A DNA stretch of 64,000 nucleotides, taken from the NCBI GenBank assembly GCA_963575645.1, contig OY754469.1, positions 14,464,001 to 14,528,000 on the forward strand, in the 5' to 3' direction. Shown one piece after another: positions 22,240 through 34,080 of the stretch (position 1 is its first letter; each line of letters opens with the position of its first letter). The translations under genes and the position numbers were made by a program. Under the pieces are notes generated by a model. That model ran no database searches. It saw only the letters and a list, made by a program, of their open reading frames with translations, and was not told the origin of the DNA. This DNA is from Xanthostigma xanthostigma. Its lineage: Eukaryota > Arthropoda > Insecta > Raphidioptera > Raphidiidae.

Positions 22240-25200
22240 AATTTAATTTGATAATTAGCTTTCAATTGTTTAGTGAATTTCGCATATAAAAAGACTAATT
22301 AAAATGTAAGCAATATTAAATTAGAAAAATATGAAATAAATGAAATTTTAGTAGATTCTGCGAATTCTTCCATTCATACGTGCATATATATTTCTAAGCC
22401 GCTCCTATGAAATGCTGTCTTTTAAGTTTATTTTTTATAGTTTTTTAACTATTAATATAGAATAGAATATAGATAACTAATAAATAAAAAATACAGATTA
22501 TCTATAAAAAAAATATTATTACAACTAAGGTAAATAATGATAATAATTATTGTGTAATTCAAAGTTTTATAATCGCAACAATTACCTACATGGTCTTCAT
22601 AATGTTGAAAATCAATATTATTATTACTTATAATAAAGGACAATAAAAAATTAACTTCCATTTCATTTCAAAAGATTTTCCATTATGATGTTATAAAGTT
22701 CGTTTGCTAATAAAATTAATTTAAAAGTAAAAACAGGCGGCTTTTTTTTAATCCATAAAATATAAAATAATTAATAAACGTGCGTTGTAAATAACCAATA
22801 CAAAAATAAAAATGAACATTCTGTTACTTTATTTTTCAAGAAGCCGTATAATTATTTTTCTTGGAAAATTGAAAGGCTGTTTTTTTTTTAATAGAATAAA
22901 CAGCTTCTGATAATTGCGCTATTGTTTTTCTTCAAAACAAAACTAATTTGTTTTTTTCTTAACGAAATTAATTTGAGAGTTAATAAAAAAAGAATCAAAA
23001 CTTAAAACGTAGCTTCTAAATAATTTAAAATTTTCTACGAGCTAATTGACAGCACTTCATAAATCATTGCAAATTGTTTGGAGTTGTTTGTTTCGTTTTT
23101 TAAACAAATGATTACACAAAATTTTGTTAGTGTCGAATTTGATAGTGATTTATCAAATAAATTAATTTGATGGTATAACAGTATTGATATTATTATTCAT
23201 TACATTACAATGATGATATGATTATTAATATAAATATAATTATTATGAATAATCAGTATTATTAACAATAACTACATTGTTTAAGTAAGCATTGTGAATA
23301 TATAAATCATGTAAAATAATTCATTTAACTCGCAACTAAATATCATAAATATGGTGGAGGCGCACTGACATATGGTGGAGGTGGAATGTCAGAAACTAAA
23401 CAAAAGTTTAAGAACTATTCCTGTAATCGATTTTCAATTAATTATAATAATAATGCATTTTTAATGAAGACGACACCAATAAATATTTTTTTCTGTCTGT
23501 TCTTCATATTATAAGAAATATAATTTAAATAAATTGAACGTTTGGCATTTATTTATGACTTCAAAGGTCCAAATAATTATTTTTGTCATGAAAGTTATTA
23601 GTGAAACATTGTTCTTTAGTACAATTTTAACATTTTCTTGATATACTTGTGCATTTGAAGCTTATCACTATTAAATTATCTAATTATTTAAATTATCTAC
23701 ACAATAATAACACAGATCTGATCAGCATTCATCTGCTTGTAAAAATGTCGAAAATTGCTAATTGAGATGTATCTATATGAACCGCTTTATCAACGACTTA
23801 TAAGTAGACAAAACAGCATTCGACAGTTAACTGTTTTGTTAACAGAGACGAGCAAGTTGCAATGGCGCGTGTAATAGTTGTCATTCATTGTTATTGTTAT
23901 CATGTAATAACGTGAGAATTCGAATTTTGCGGTTATATGTTGTCGATTCGAAATTTACATTTTTTTTTGATGCTTAATAATTTAAATAATTTTGGAACAA
24001 ACATTCATAAGAAATCAAAAACGTCTGTTCTATGAAGTCAGCCATAGCCAGTCGTAATATTTTACCGCTACCACTTCGCTTTATCAATCAAGTCTTTTTC
24101 GTTTCGTAAAAATAACTTTTTTTTAAATTTTTGAACTTGTGATTTTGCAATCTATTTGAACAAATCGATCATTTCAAATTTTTGAAAATGGGGCACCCAT
24201 AATATTTACAGATCAATACTTTAAAATGTATTGATAAATACTATACTGCCTTAGGTACAAACCGGCTATTCTAATAGTAATGATTTGTTAACGAACTGAT
24301 AATATACATTTAGAAATTCACGATAGAATATTTGGAATCACATGTTAAAAATTTCGCCTATATAAAGTCAAATAAGTAACGCTAAAATTTTTAGACATAA
24401 TAATTATACTTTTAAGCAGTTGGTAAAAATTTTATTGAAAATAACACATAAATAAATAATAAATACATTTTAAAGTGTTACTTATTTTGACTAATTTTTT
24501 GTTTGTTTATTCAATATTTTAATCAAGTCTACCGTACCCTCCGTCAAAATTATAAATATAGAGATGTAATTAGTATAGGTTAGTGCATGACTTCAAAGAA
24601 AATCTCCAAACTATTAAACGATGTCCTTTATGTAAACAAGTTGTAAGTAATAAAAAAAGAGCACTGTTTTATAAATATCACAGAATTTCACATATTTCAT
24701 TTTTATGTGCAAAATCGAAGTCTTGGAATATTTTTAGTCTTTGTATTTTCGCATTTAAATACATGTATCAAGGCGTTATCGGCCGTTTTCTTTTTATTTA
24801 CACATTTATTGGTAATAAATCATGTCCAGCTTCATCATATAAGTATCGATGAAAATATTGGTTTGTTTGATTTGCACTTATTTTGAGAACATTACAAAAA
24901 CTGCAAAATAATGGAGATTTATCTAAATTTTGAAGAATAACTTCTCGAAAAATACACGAAGCAGCTACAAATACTGGATTTTTGGTTCTATATAATAGAG
25001 GATATCTTCAGGGTGATCCTACGTACCTAAATATTAGTTAAACTGGATCAGTAATTTTTTTAAAAATATTGTAACCAAACTGTTGTAGTCCGTGGTGGAA
25101 ATTATTTATTTACAGTAATAAATGTTTAACAAAACACACAAACGAAAGCGTACTTCTTTAACTTAACAGCATTAATAACGTTAACAGAAATAAAACTAAT

Positions 25201-25704
25201 AGTTCTAAATCATAAAATAAAAGACTAAGTAACCGAGAATATAGAGTCACTAAATTATATACACAAAATATTTACAACACAGGAACACAACACAAAAGTT
25301 TATCAGCACACTTGTCTATTAACTATAAGTCATTTATGTAAAACCAGATTTACATAATATTATTGCACTCACTAAAGTTTATTTATCTCCACAATAATTT
25401 ATGTCGTAATGCCAGAGCACTTGCATTAATACATGATCAACACGAAAAACTGACTGACTGATTACGCCAGTGATCCGCTCGCATTTTATAGTTTCGTCCC
25501 CCACCTATCGAAGGTTTTAGACGCATCTCGACCTTTTTTTAGATGGCCGCTTTTTTAAAGGAGTTAAAATTTTTAAGTTTTTATTTTTACTTTCTTTAAC
25601 AAATCTGTCAAGCAAAACACCCATATTTTTATGTAATGTTTTGTAGATGTTTTCGTATTAATAGACAGAATCGACATGATTTGTGGTGACGTATATTATT
25701 GCAG
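22240..25704. other. AT-rich non-coding stretch before the K2P coding exon
   Basis: No gene, clear transposon end or RNA gene was seen. 23350-23390 has two close copies of ATATGGTGGAGG. Open frames at 22452 (minus) and 24583 (plus) have no recognisable domain. Confidence 0.5.
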
Positions 25705-26000
25705 GTGGTGCGACAGAATGTCCGACGAGGCGCTCGAGTCGGGCGGCGAGTGCACGGCCAGCGGCACGACGTCCGCTGGTGATGCACGTCGTCATCATCA
25801 TCATCGCCGTCGTGGTCTGGCGCGGCGTGTGTTTGCCCAACTCTGTTGCACCAACGTCGGTTTGTTTGGCTCGGTGGTGGTGTACGCCTTGTTTGGGGCG
25901 CTGCTCTTCGAACACCTGGAATCCGACTACGAGATCGAGCAGAGGGGATTTATACAGCGCAGTCGAGAGGAGTGTCTCAAAGAGCTCTGGACCATAACAG
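25705..26000 (+). CDS. Two-pore-domain (K2P) potassium channel, first coding exon (partial gene)
   Basis: Acceptor TATTATTGCAG at 25704 precedes a 13-nt leader and ATG at 25718. The exon runs 94 codons plus one base to a G/GTGAGC donor. Residues 1-44 are a cytosolic N-terminus with a HHHHRRR run. Residues 45-69 form a hydrophobic first membrane helix (NVGLFGSVVVYALFGALLFE) ending in the FEHLE-type motif with an acidic residue typical of K2P M1. The charged segment to REECLKELWTIT begins the extracellular cap. K2P channels are dimers giving background K+ leak currents at the plasma membrane. The selectivity-filter exons (GYG or GFG) were not found in the window, so the gene continues through a very long intron or past the edge. 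The subtype is not assignable from this part. Confidence 0.75.
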
Positions 26001-26260
26001 GTGAGCAATTTGGTTTGAATCATACAGTGCATTCTACACGAGAGTATATGCAAAGAAAAATGTCAAATGTAAGAGAGTCACTTTTTATATTAGAGTTGGG
26101 TAGTTCCGGACCTGTATAGTTCCATGAGCTATATCTTTTGTCGAATACGATCAGATCGTTCCGTAAAATTCATTTTAGTATTCTCCTTCGTTCCTTTTTC
26201 TATCTGTTGTTACCGTCATTACGAACGATAAAGACCTACTACTGACCTTGTATTAGTCCG

Positions 26261-26939
26261 GGAGCCAGCAATCTTGAAAGCTCCGTGATTAAGGATAATA
26301 CAATTTTTAATGAAAATTGAAAGTTTACACTTAGACGAATAAGATGCGCTTGGTCGGCGTGGATTTTATTAGCCGAAAATATTTTAAATAAACTTCCTCT
26401 TTCCTATATTAATCTATATAAAACTCAAAATTCAGGGAAGAAACCAGAGGTAGAAAAAATACATTACTCCGAAAGAAATGTCTTTAACGAAGCACAATGT
26501 ATGATAGTATAATGCTCAACTGTATAATAAAAACTGGTATGCGCGATACTTTCGACTGTTTCTAAACACTCATAACAAGACATTTTTGAAATTGACATTA
26601 AAATACGTAAAATAATAAAAAAAAAACAAAAGGATTCCGTGATAATAGAGAAATTGTACCCCCTATCACAAATAGGTTTGCGGGACCTCTCCAGCTAAAA
26701 AACATTGGTCGGTCGGAATTTTTCTGAATAAGTACGAAATTTTGCACAAAATTACCTAGGAAAGATCAAAATCCACGATGACAGGGAAACAAAAGACATT
26801 CAATAATATATAATTTATTTAAAACATTTTCTAAAATCCACGCCGACCAAGCGCATCTTATTCGTCTAAGTGTAAACTTTCAATTTTCATTAAAAATTGT
26901 ATTATTCTCAATCACGGAGCTTTCAGGATTGCTGGCTCC
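26261..26939. mobile_element. MITE with about 110-bp terminal inverted repeats
   Basis: Ends GGAGCCAGCAATC and GATTGCTGGCTCC, with arms mirroring through TTTACACTTAGACGAATAAG and GCGCTTGGTCGGCGTGGATT. 679 bp, non-coding. It abuts the LINE fragment that follows. Confidence 0.75.
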
Positions 26940-26945
26940 TCGCCT

Positions 26946-27480
26946 ATATTATGCTTATTATGCATATCCTATCTTAGATTACAATATTTTGTTTTGGGGG
27001 GACGTGCTGTCGAGGCATCCAGGATTTTTATTATACAAAAAAGAATTATGCGGCTAATATTCAACTTAAATCCAAGAGAATCTGCAAAATAAACCTTTAT
27101 TCTAAATAGAATCTTCACACTGCCCAGTATATATATTTATATAAAACAATAATGCACGCAAAATTAAGTCGCTCTAACTTTACATTTTGTACGGAAGTAC
27201 ATGAGCATAAAACAAGGAGCAATTGTAATCTATTCTTAAATAAATGTAATTATTCTAGATTTATGACAGCGCATTCGGCAGCTATAACTTATTCAATAAA
27301 CTCCCCGACGAAATAAAAAATATCAACAGTACAAATATTTTTAAAAACAAATTGAAGGACTTTCTTTATAACAAAGCTTATTATAATGTTAAAGAATATT
27401 GTACGATTTTATTATAACTTTTAATGCAACTGTCTGAGTATGTATGGCACATCGTGCTTTTCATACAATAAATTTATGTA
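26946..27480 (+). pseudogene. 3' fragment of a LINE retrotransposon (reverse-transcriptase C-terminus)
   Basis: Broken frames read as the end of a jockey/CR1-type polyprotein: YPILDYNILFWG near 26950-27000, IQKRIMRLIFNLNP near 27040-27075, then SYNLFNKLPDEIKNI and NIFKNKLKDFL near 27275-27365. An AATAAATTTATGTATGTATG 3' tail follows. Stops and frameshifts separate the pieces. Confidence 0.65.
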
Positions 27481-27565
27481 TGTATGTACGTATAAAAAAA
27501 ATCAACCAATGAACTCTACTTTTACTCAAGAAAGTATATGAATACGTCACTAGAATGTTTGGTTA

Positions 27566-27660
27566 GGGTGACCATTCGTTCCGAATTTTCCGGGACAATC
27601 CCACATTAAAGCCCCGTACCCCGTATTTACATGTTCCTTCGAAAATGCTACATGGTTATA
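27566..27660. repeat. Fragment related to the TAGGGTGACC hAT-like MITE
   Basis: TTAGGGTGACCATTCGTTCC and the following CCGGGACAATCCCACATTAA resemble the left end of the element at 5124. The other end was not identified. Confidence 0.5.
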
Positions 27661-27878
27661 CAAACGTAATCACTCATTTACGTGGATGCTTATGGTTGTT
27701 GTAAGGAATAACTTAGGCTACTGTCACCTTATGTTTGGTTGGATATGTTTAAAGAAATGTTGCAATGTAATGAATGTATTAAAAGTTTGTACTGAAAGAA
27801 AATTTATTACTTATTTGTGAATTTAACTTTCATATAAAATTGGTAAATGTTAGTAGAAGTTTTGTTCCAAAAATATGT

Positions 27879-28036
27879 ATTGAAGAAGATTTATTTGGTT
27901 GAGGAACAATTGAAAAAATAAGCTTTACCAGAGTATCGCTTGTAGCCAACGTTTCGAAAAATATATTTTCATCGTCAGAGCCTGCTGGTTAAGTTTATTT
28001 TTCAATTGTTCCTTAACCAAATAAATCTCCTTCAAT
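27879..28036 (-). ncRNA. Hammerhead-ribozyme-like motif in an inverted Penelope-type terminal repeat
   Basis: On the minus strand 27982-27942 contains CTGACGA, a stem II hairpin (TGAAAATA/TATTTTTC) and CGAAAC, the conserved core CUGANGA...GAAA of hammerhead ribozymes. CCAG (about 27987) and CTGG (about 27930) can pair as stem I. It sits between inverted arms 27879-27922 and 27993-28036. Hammerheads are known in Penelope-like element terminal repeats. Self-cleavage is inferred, not shown; stem III is imperfect. Confidence 0.55.
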
Positions 28037-28504
28037 AAAATTGGTAAATCTAAATAGTTTTGCGGGTACGTTTCCGGGAACTAGTTCTTTTGAGCTCCGG
28101 AATCGTTCCATGTCCAATCCGAAATTTAGTCAGAACTACCCAAATACCAAATACGCCTGCTCTCACTAAAAACTAGCCTAGCAAACTCGTATATTTTACC
28201 GATTTTTCGTGTAGACTTATTCATGGTTCGCCGAAGAATTTATCTATCTTAACGATCTATACATTCGAATATGTTTAATAGTTCCATCACGAAAATAAAT
28301 CAAACAAGCACGACGACGAAGGCAATGTAAGACACGAATGACAATTGTATGTCATAATTTTGAACATAATAATAAGTAATGGCCTTTTTTACGCACTTTT
28401 AAAATTCTACGTAGGGGGTCCCAATTTTACTTCTTGCCCCGGGGCTCCCGAGGTTTTAATTACGGCCTTGAGTATAAAGCTCATGAATGCGTGCAAAAGT
28501 GAAA

Positions 28505-29170
28505 TAAAAAAATTCCAGCCAATTGGGCGACGGGACCATTCCAACTTCAAAAATGTTGATATTTGATTATAATAAAGAAAATAAAATTTCTGATAGCGCG
28601 TGAGGTGACGCGGGTAATGGCTAGTATTCAATATGATATTAACTATTCGTTGCCATGGTTACCTACATAGTATGTTCCACGTCATGTAAAAATTAATCAA
28701 AGCATGCCTAACTAGTTTATTTCTGACAGATCCATAAAACAAAAGAGCGGATGATTTTTTTTTATTTTCAAAATATTTCCTGAACTATAAAGTTTAGAAA
28801 AAAATTTTTTTAACAAAACTTTCTTGAAAAAATAAATAGAATAATAAGCCGTTATGAAAAGTATACCATTATTATATAAAAAATAGCGTTTTAGCATATA
28901 TCTCTTCTGCGCATTCGCCGATTTTCCGCAAAAACAATAGGGCTCTTCATACTTGTATACCAAACATTCTCCCAAAATTTGGTTTCAATCCGATTATCCG
29001 TTTGACCTGTATCGTGTTCACAGACTAACAGACGCACAGAGTTTTTTCAAAAATATGTTTTTTGGATTCGGGGGACCTCAAAACGGAAAGATATTGTAAA
29101 ATTTTTGAAAAGTGATTTTTGACCTAAACTAGTACCATTCCCCACTTGTGGGTTGGAATGGTAAAAGGGG
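28505..29170. repeat. Dispersed repeat family C, copy 1
   Basis: About 660 bp, from AATTCCAGCCAATTGGGCGA to GGTTGGAATGGTAAAA. Other copies are at 36146-36660 and 41866-42518. The last 30 nt form a hairpin (ACCATTCC/GGAATGGT). Open frames inside differ between copies, so it is non-coding. The class is undecided. Confidence 0.75.
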
Positions 29171-30059
29171 AATAATGTAATCAAGGTCATATTTGTAGAT
29201 CTACTCACTGTAATATGATTAGTATTGATGTGAGTAGGTCGTATATTAAAGAGAAAATTTTAGTTCATGGTAGCGGAAATAAGCAACTGTAAACAGTTTA
29301 ATCTCTGAGTAAATTATTTAACTTGAAGTGTTTTAATTAAACTTAAATCAGTTTGAGAATTTATATTAGCTCTGTTTGATGTGAAGCTCGTAGAATTCTA
29401 GTACTTTTACAAAGGCAGTTCTGCGACATGTATATCAAACAGAGCTATAGTGTTCTTAAAAAAATATTAGTTCAATCAGGGCTGTAGCCTCGAACGCTTA
29501 AAAGTGACTCCATTCCTACGTTATTTAAAACATTTAAGATACAGATAGGCATTGTTTACCTCTGGGAGTATTGCACGTGCTGCCATGTACAGAAGTCGGC
29601 CGAACTATTAAAACTTATCTTTTGTCTGCGTTATTTAGTCGATTCGTTTTACGTGTTCCGCGATTTCTGAATCAGCAATTCGATTAATTAGAAGCCCTTG
29701 AGAAGCCCTTGTGCGAGTTTCATTAATCTCGGCGTTGGATAAAATAAACATTTCACGTACAATTCACATGTTTTGTACAGTACTGCCAATTCGTCGACAT
29801 GTCCGTGTACAACTTTAAACTACTAAAAGCACTAAAAACTTGGAGTTTGTTTTTCACTAAGAAAAACTTTGCCAATTTTGAAGTTTGGGTTTTCTAGAGG
29901 CAACTGTTGTTTTACGATAATACAGCGTGTTTAATGTTTAAAGATGCTCTATCGATTCCAAGCTGTGATACAATTTACTGTGTGCAATTTGTAAACTGAC
30001 TGCAGGAATTAATATAATATGATACATGTTCTTAGTAATTGATTTTATGTAACTAAGAA

Positions 30060-30215
30060 ATTCAAATCTTTGATTAACGTCTGAATAGAACTCTTCAAAT
30101 AAATAAAATTGTCGACCAATTTTTCTCAGATCAATATATTGACAAAAAATAAAAAAATAACAAATCAATACAACATAAGATGACGTTTCGATCCGGCTTT
30201 TATTATCAAAACCAA
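30060..30215 (-). repeat. Penelope-like terminal repeat, minus orientation, decayed hammerhead core
   Basis: Inverted relative to 31000-31125: AAAATTGTCGACCAATTTTT, AATATATTGACAAAAAATAA and GATGACGTTTCGATCCGGCT are shared. The minus strand keeps CCGGATCGAAACGTC but has lost CTGAAGA. It is also related to 61375-61500. Confidence 0.65.
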
Positions 30216-30235
30216 AATTCCATTTAAACAATTTT

Positions 30236-30828
30236 AATTTAGTACGGCAAATCCTTCTTGCTAATTCTTATCCTCTTAAAATTAATAAATTTTTCAAAAT
30301 TAGAATTAATAAATTAACAAAAAACCATAATCCACAAAACAATATTAATAATGTTGATTGTCCCTTTATTGTGATTCATTTTTACAAAAATATTTCTCAG
30401 AAATTTAATTCATTTCTTAAAAATTTAAATATAAAAACAGTTTATAATGTTAATAACAAACTAGACAAAATTATTAAAAAGGGAAAAGATAAACTAAACA
30501 AATTACAAAAACATAATGTTGTTTACAAAATTAGTTGTGAAGATTGTGATATGAATTATATGGGGCAAACAAAAAGAGCGCTTAAAACACGTATTAGAGA
30601 ACACAGTAGCAATCTAAAATTAAACCCTGATAAGCATAATGTCGTTACTAAGCATAAAATTGACTATGACCATAAAATTAATTGGAATAATGTTAAAATT
30701 TTAGATAATGAAAGTAATTATTTCAAAAGAAGTATTTCGAAAATGTTATAAAATCTAACAAAGACTCCCTTAATGCTCAACTAGATACTGAAAATTTAAG
30801 TAAAATTTATGATATTATTTTGAAATAA
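30236..30828 (+). pseudogene. Penelope-like element C-terminus with GIY-YIG endonuclease domain
   Basis: One frame runs from about 30236 through 30748 and then stops at 30749; moving one frame at ATGTTATAAA continues to a TAA at 30826-30828 (SNKDSLNAQLDTENLSKIYD). The linker region has YPLKLINKFFKIRI, and the nuclease block has VVYKISCEDCDMNYMGQTKR and LKTRIREH, the YxI..C..CxxxYxGxT..xLxxRxxEH pattern of Penelope GIY-YIG domains. The reverse-transcriptase part is absent. The family cuts target DNA for element insertion. The frameshift and 5' truncation mark it as dead. Confidence 0.85.
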
Positions 30829-30999
30829 AATTTTGTTTTTTAAATAATTGTACTTTGATATCCATGACTACGTATTAAAAAATTGTTTGTTATTAATTTT
30901 TCATTAATTTGTTTGATTCATTCTAACATCATCATTCGTGCAATTAGATAATAATTAATAACTTAATACTAATTAATTTTTATATTTTTTAGAATTTTC

Positions 31000-31125
31000 T
31001 GAAGAAGATCCAAAGCCGGATCGAAACGTCATCTTATGTTGTATTGATTTGTAATTTTTTTATTTTTTGTCAATATATTGGTCTGAGAAAAATTGGTCGA
31101 CAATTTTGTTTATTTGATAACTAAG
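31000..31125 (+). ncRNA. Hammerhead-like core in Penelope-like terminal repeat, plus orientation
   Basis: CTGAAGA at about 31000 is followed by stem II AGATCC/GGATC with a short loop, and then GAAAC: all fixed core bases are present. The 3' flank matches the inverted copy at 30060-30215. Stem III and the cleavage base are not obvious, so activity is uncertain. Confidence 0.5.
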
Positions 31126-31729
31126 AAATTAATTATTGCTAGCTCTGTTAATAAACTCTAATGGAATGTCATGTATCTGTCTGTCTGTCTGTTCTGTCAA
31201 TCGAACCATTAAGGTGCAGGATATATTTCAGTCTTTTTTTGTCATAAGAGCTCGTTGGTTCTGATGGGCTAACACCATAGATAAAAACAGAACTTTTGAT
31301 ATATACTCCATGATTGTCGGAGTAACCAAGGGATTACTTCGAAAAAAGAGACGCAGATATATTTTCGATACGCTTTGTTGCCTTCGCTCACCGCACAATG
31401 CTTGTTATATAGAAATTATTGTCATAATCCGATTTCAATGAAGTTTGGTACACGTACATGGGGCCTCTTAACTCGAAAGATAGCCTACTGTATATTCAGC
31501 TTCGTTTGCGTTATAATAGGGGATCCCATAAAAATACAAAACATTTTTTATTCAAAATCTACAACGACCGAACTGGTTTTCAGTAAAATACTCCGTATAT
31601 TATGGGACCTTTATACTCAAAGGGTAGATATAATCTAGTGTAAAAATTTGAGTGGAATTTGATGACACATCATAAAAGCTTTAATATATATCACGCGAAC
31701 GAAGCCGGCCCGGTTCTGGCTAGTATTTT

Positions 31730-31950
31730 TTAGTAAAACATAACCTGTTTAACATAAACAGCGTTACGTTGTAACTTATCTGTATAGAAGTTCAACTTTT
31801 TCGTGTTAATGAAACATAACCTATACAACATGAATCAGCTGTTCGTATAAATTGTCTCCATTATTATTTCTGTGATAACAGGTAACTCTAACATCTTTAT
31901 CTTAATAAAACATAACCTAAACAACAGTAATCAGCTGTTTATCTAAATAA
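31730..31950 (+). repeat. Three spaced direct repeats (AAACATAACCT...CAGCTGTT)
   Basis: AAAACATAACCT, GAAACATAACCT and AAAACATAACCT occur at about 31735, 31813 and 31908, the latter two each followed within 25 nt by ATCAGCTGTT. The unit is about 80-95 bp. Confidence 0.6.
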
Positions 31951-32445
31951 CGCGCCATCTTGTCTATTGTTCTGGCTGTCAACTGATTGTTTTGTAGAAT
32001 AATGGTACATCCGTTGACTTATATTACCCAGTTAGTATCTGTGTACGTAGTGTAATATATTATCCGCACATATTCAAGAGGACATGAAAACAATTTAAAT
32101 CAGCAGCCGGCATTGAATAGTTTTAGTTGCAAGTCAACGCGCGTATAATGAACCACGATAAAAGCACGGTCTGTTATCTGTTATCATTGTGCGATGCACG
32201 CACAGACGCCGGACAGGGCTGTAGTCGGACCGAATTAATACCTCGCAATGCAAAAAATGATTTTTTTTTATTTGATTATGAAACTTGAGAGAGTCACCTG
32301 CATGCAGTGCTTTATAGAGCAAATGCAGATAAAAGACGTAAGTAATCATATTATAGATTTCAATACACTGAAATACAGTGTAACCTCTATATAACGAACT
32401 TCTATTTAACGAAAAACTCTTTAGAAATTGCTAAACCATATATGC

Positions 32446-32735
32446 TAGTGGCCGTAAGTGGAAGCGTGGCCCATGATGTGAGACAGCAAATGACTGTTTT
32501 CTATCTCTTTGACCCGTTGTGCGCAAGTGTGGCGGTCGTAGTGGCCTAGTGGGGCAATTAGTAAGTGGAATAGAGCAAGCCACCTCCCTTTCACAGCTAG
32601 TTCCATGTGCAAACTGACGCCACAACTGACGCGCATCCATTCACGGACATGCGCATGAAACTCAGAGTATAAATTGCTGCACCGTAGTGTTTAAGTCTTT
32701 CTCCCGATATTTGCTAGCAATATAGATGGTATTAA
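32446..32735. repeat. Dispersed repeat family D, copy 1
   Basis: Shares GTGGAAGCGTGGCCCATGA, TTAGTAAGTGGAATAGAGCA and TAGTGTTTAAGTCTTTCTCC with 38421-38722. Frames are broken differently in the two copies, so it is non-coding. Confidence 0.7.
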
Positions 32736-32976
32736 ATATATGATTGAAACACTTTATATAGCGTAACAATCACTCTCAATAGCGAAACAATACGTCATTT
32801 TATTACAACAACGGGATTCTTAGAAATTCTTGATTTAGTGAGGACTGAGGATAAATGAGGAGGGACAAAGCGATTACCGAACTAAACATGTCTGTAGCTA
32901 AAAGTCTATTGGTTTTTAGGTTATGCGCCCATAGACACTCTTTCTTAGTGACCTTTAAACTATAAAATAAAACCAC

Positions 32977-34072
32977 TAGTGATGTGTCCACATGACTCTT
33001 TATTGGGAGCTGGCTCCGTGCGCTCCGCTCACTAAAAAGGGTCGCTCAGAGCGAGTCGTTCAAAGGAGCGACACTAGACAGTACGCACTACACAAGAGTG
33101 CAGACTGCAAAGGTGTGAACTGTCATCATACATGCTCAGGAGTTACGTAGCATTGCACAGCACAATACACACACTCAGCTCTGAGCTCATTTTCATATGA
33201 TTCTGATCTTATATTATTCGCATTTCGGATAAACTATAAAGTATAATAAAAACTTAACAATAATAATGTTTATTGTTACAATATTATATCTTTGTCAACG
33301 ACGTCAATGTGAATGGTTTAAGTCACTGTAAACTTAGTACTATTACACTAAGTTAGAGTGTGTCATTCAACATTAAATGACTCAGCAAAGATAACTCCGT
33401 ACGTGCAAAATTCACTAGTGACCTGTGCTGTGTGCGCTCTGTAAATGTGCGAATACAACAAAACAGTACAGAATAGCTCAGCACAGAGCAATGGCGCTCG
33501 GAGTGAGTCATTCACAAAAAAAAGACGGGAGTGCCGGCGGAAGTGAAAACCTAGATGTACTTAAACAAAATTTCGCTAGTAGCAATATAAGTTATATGCA
33601 GTGCAAAAAATTATAAGCTATAAGCTTTGACAAAACATTAGGAGATGTCGCTATGCATCCAGGTTTCGTAAAACTACACATTTATAAAATTACATGCAGC
33701 CATGGATGTAATTTTTTAAATTTGTAGTTTTACGACACCTGAGTACATGGCGACATCTCTTAAGGTTTTGTTAAAGCTTATAGCTTATAATTTTTTGCAC
33801 TGCATGTAACTTATATTGCTACTGACATCTAGCGAATTTTAGTATATGTACTGCCGAAGCCAGTACGGTAGACCGTCTCAACAACTCGTCAGGCTCACGT
33901 GACCCTTACGCCTGACGCGTCAGATCTGACGCGAGTTTAACAGTTTTTATCCATTACAAAAAAAGTGTACAACGCCGCTAAAGAAGTTTTCACTTCAAAA
34001 AGACCGACTCGCTCCGCTCCGTGAAAGGAGTCGTTCATTATGAACTACTCGCTCAGGAGCGACACATCACTA
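32977..34072. mobile_element. Non-autonomous hAT element, 1.1 kb, with nested fold-back repeat
   Basis: Begins TAGTGATGTGTC and ends GACACATCACTA, flanked by the 8-bp duplication AAAACCAC (32969-32976 and 34073-34080). Subterminal GGAGCG/CGCTCC words recur near both ends. A second palindromic element (about 33577-33840), with arms mirroring GTGCAAAAAATTATAAGC, sits inside. No transposase frame. Confidence 0.9.
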
Positions 34073-34080
34073 AAAACCAC

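Noticed and set aside
25658..26053. Minus-strand open frame of 131 codons over the K2P exon
   Set aside because: Antisense shadow of a GC-rich coding exon; no splice or domain support.
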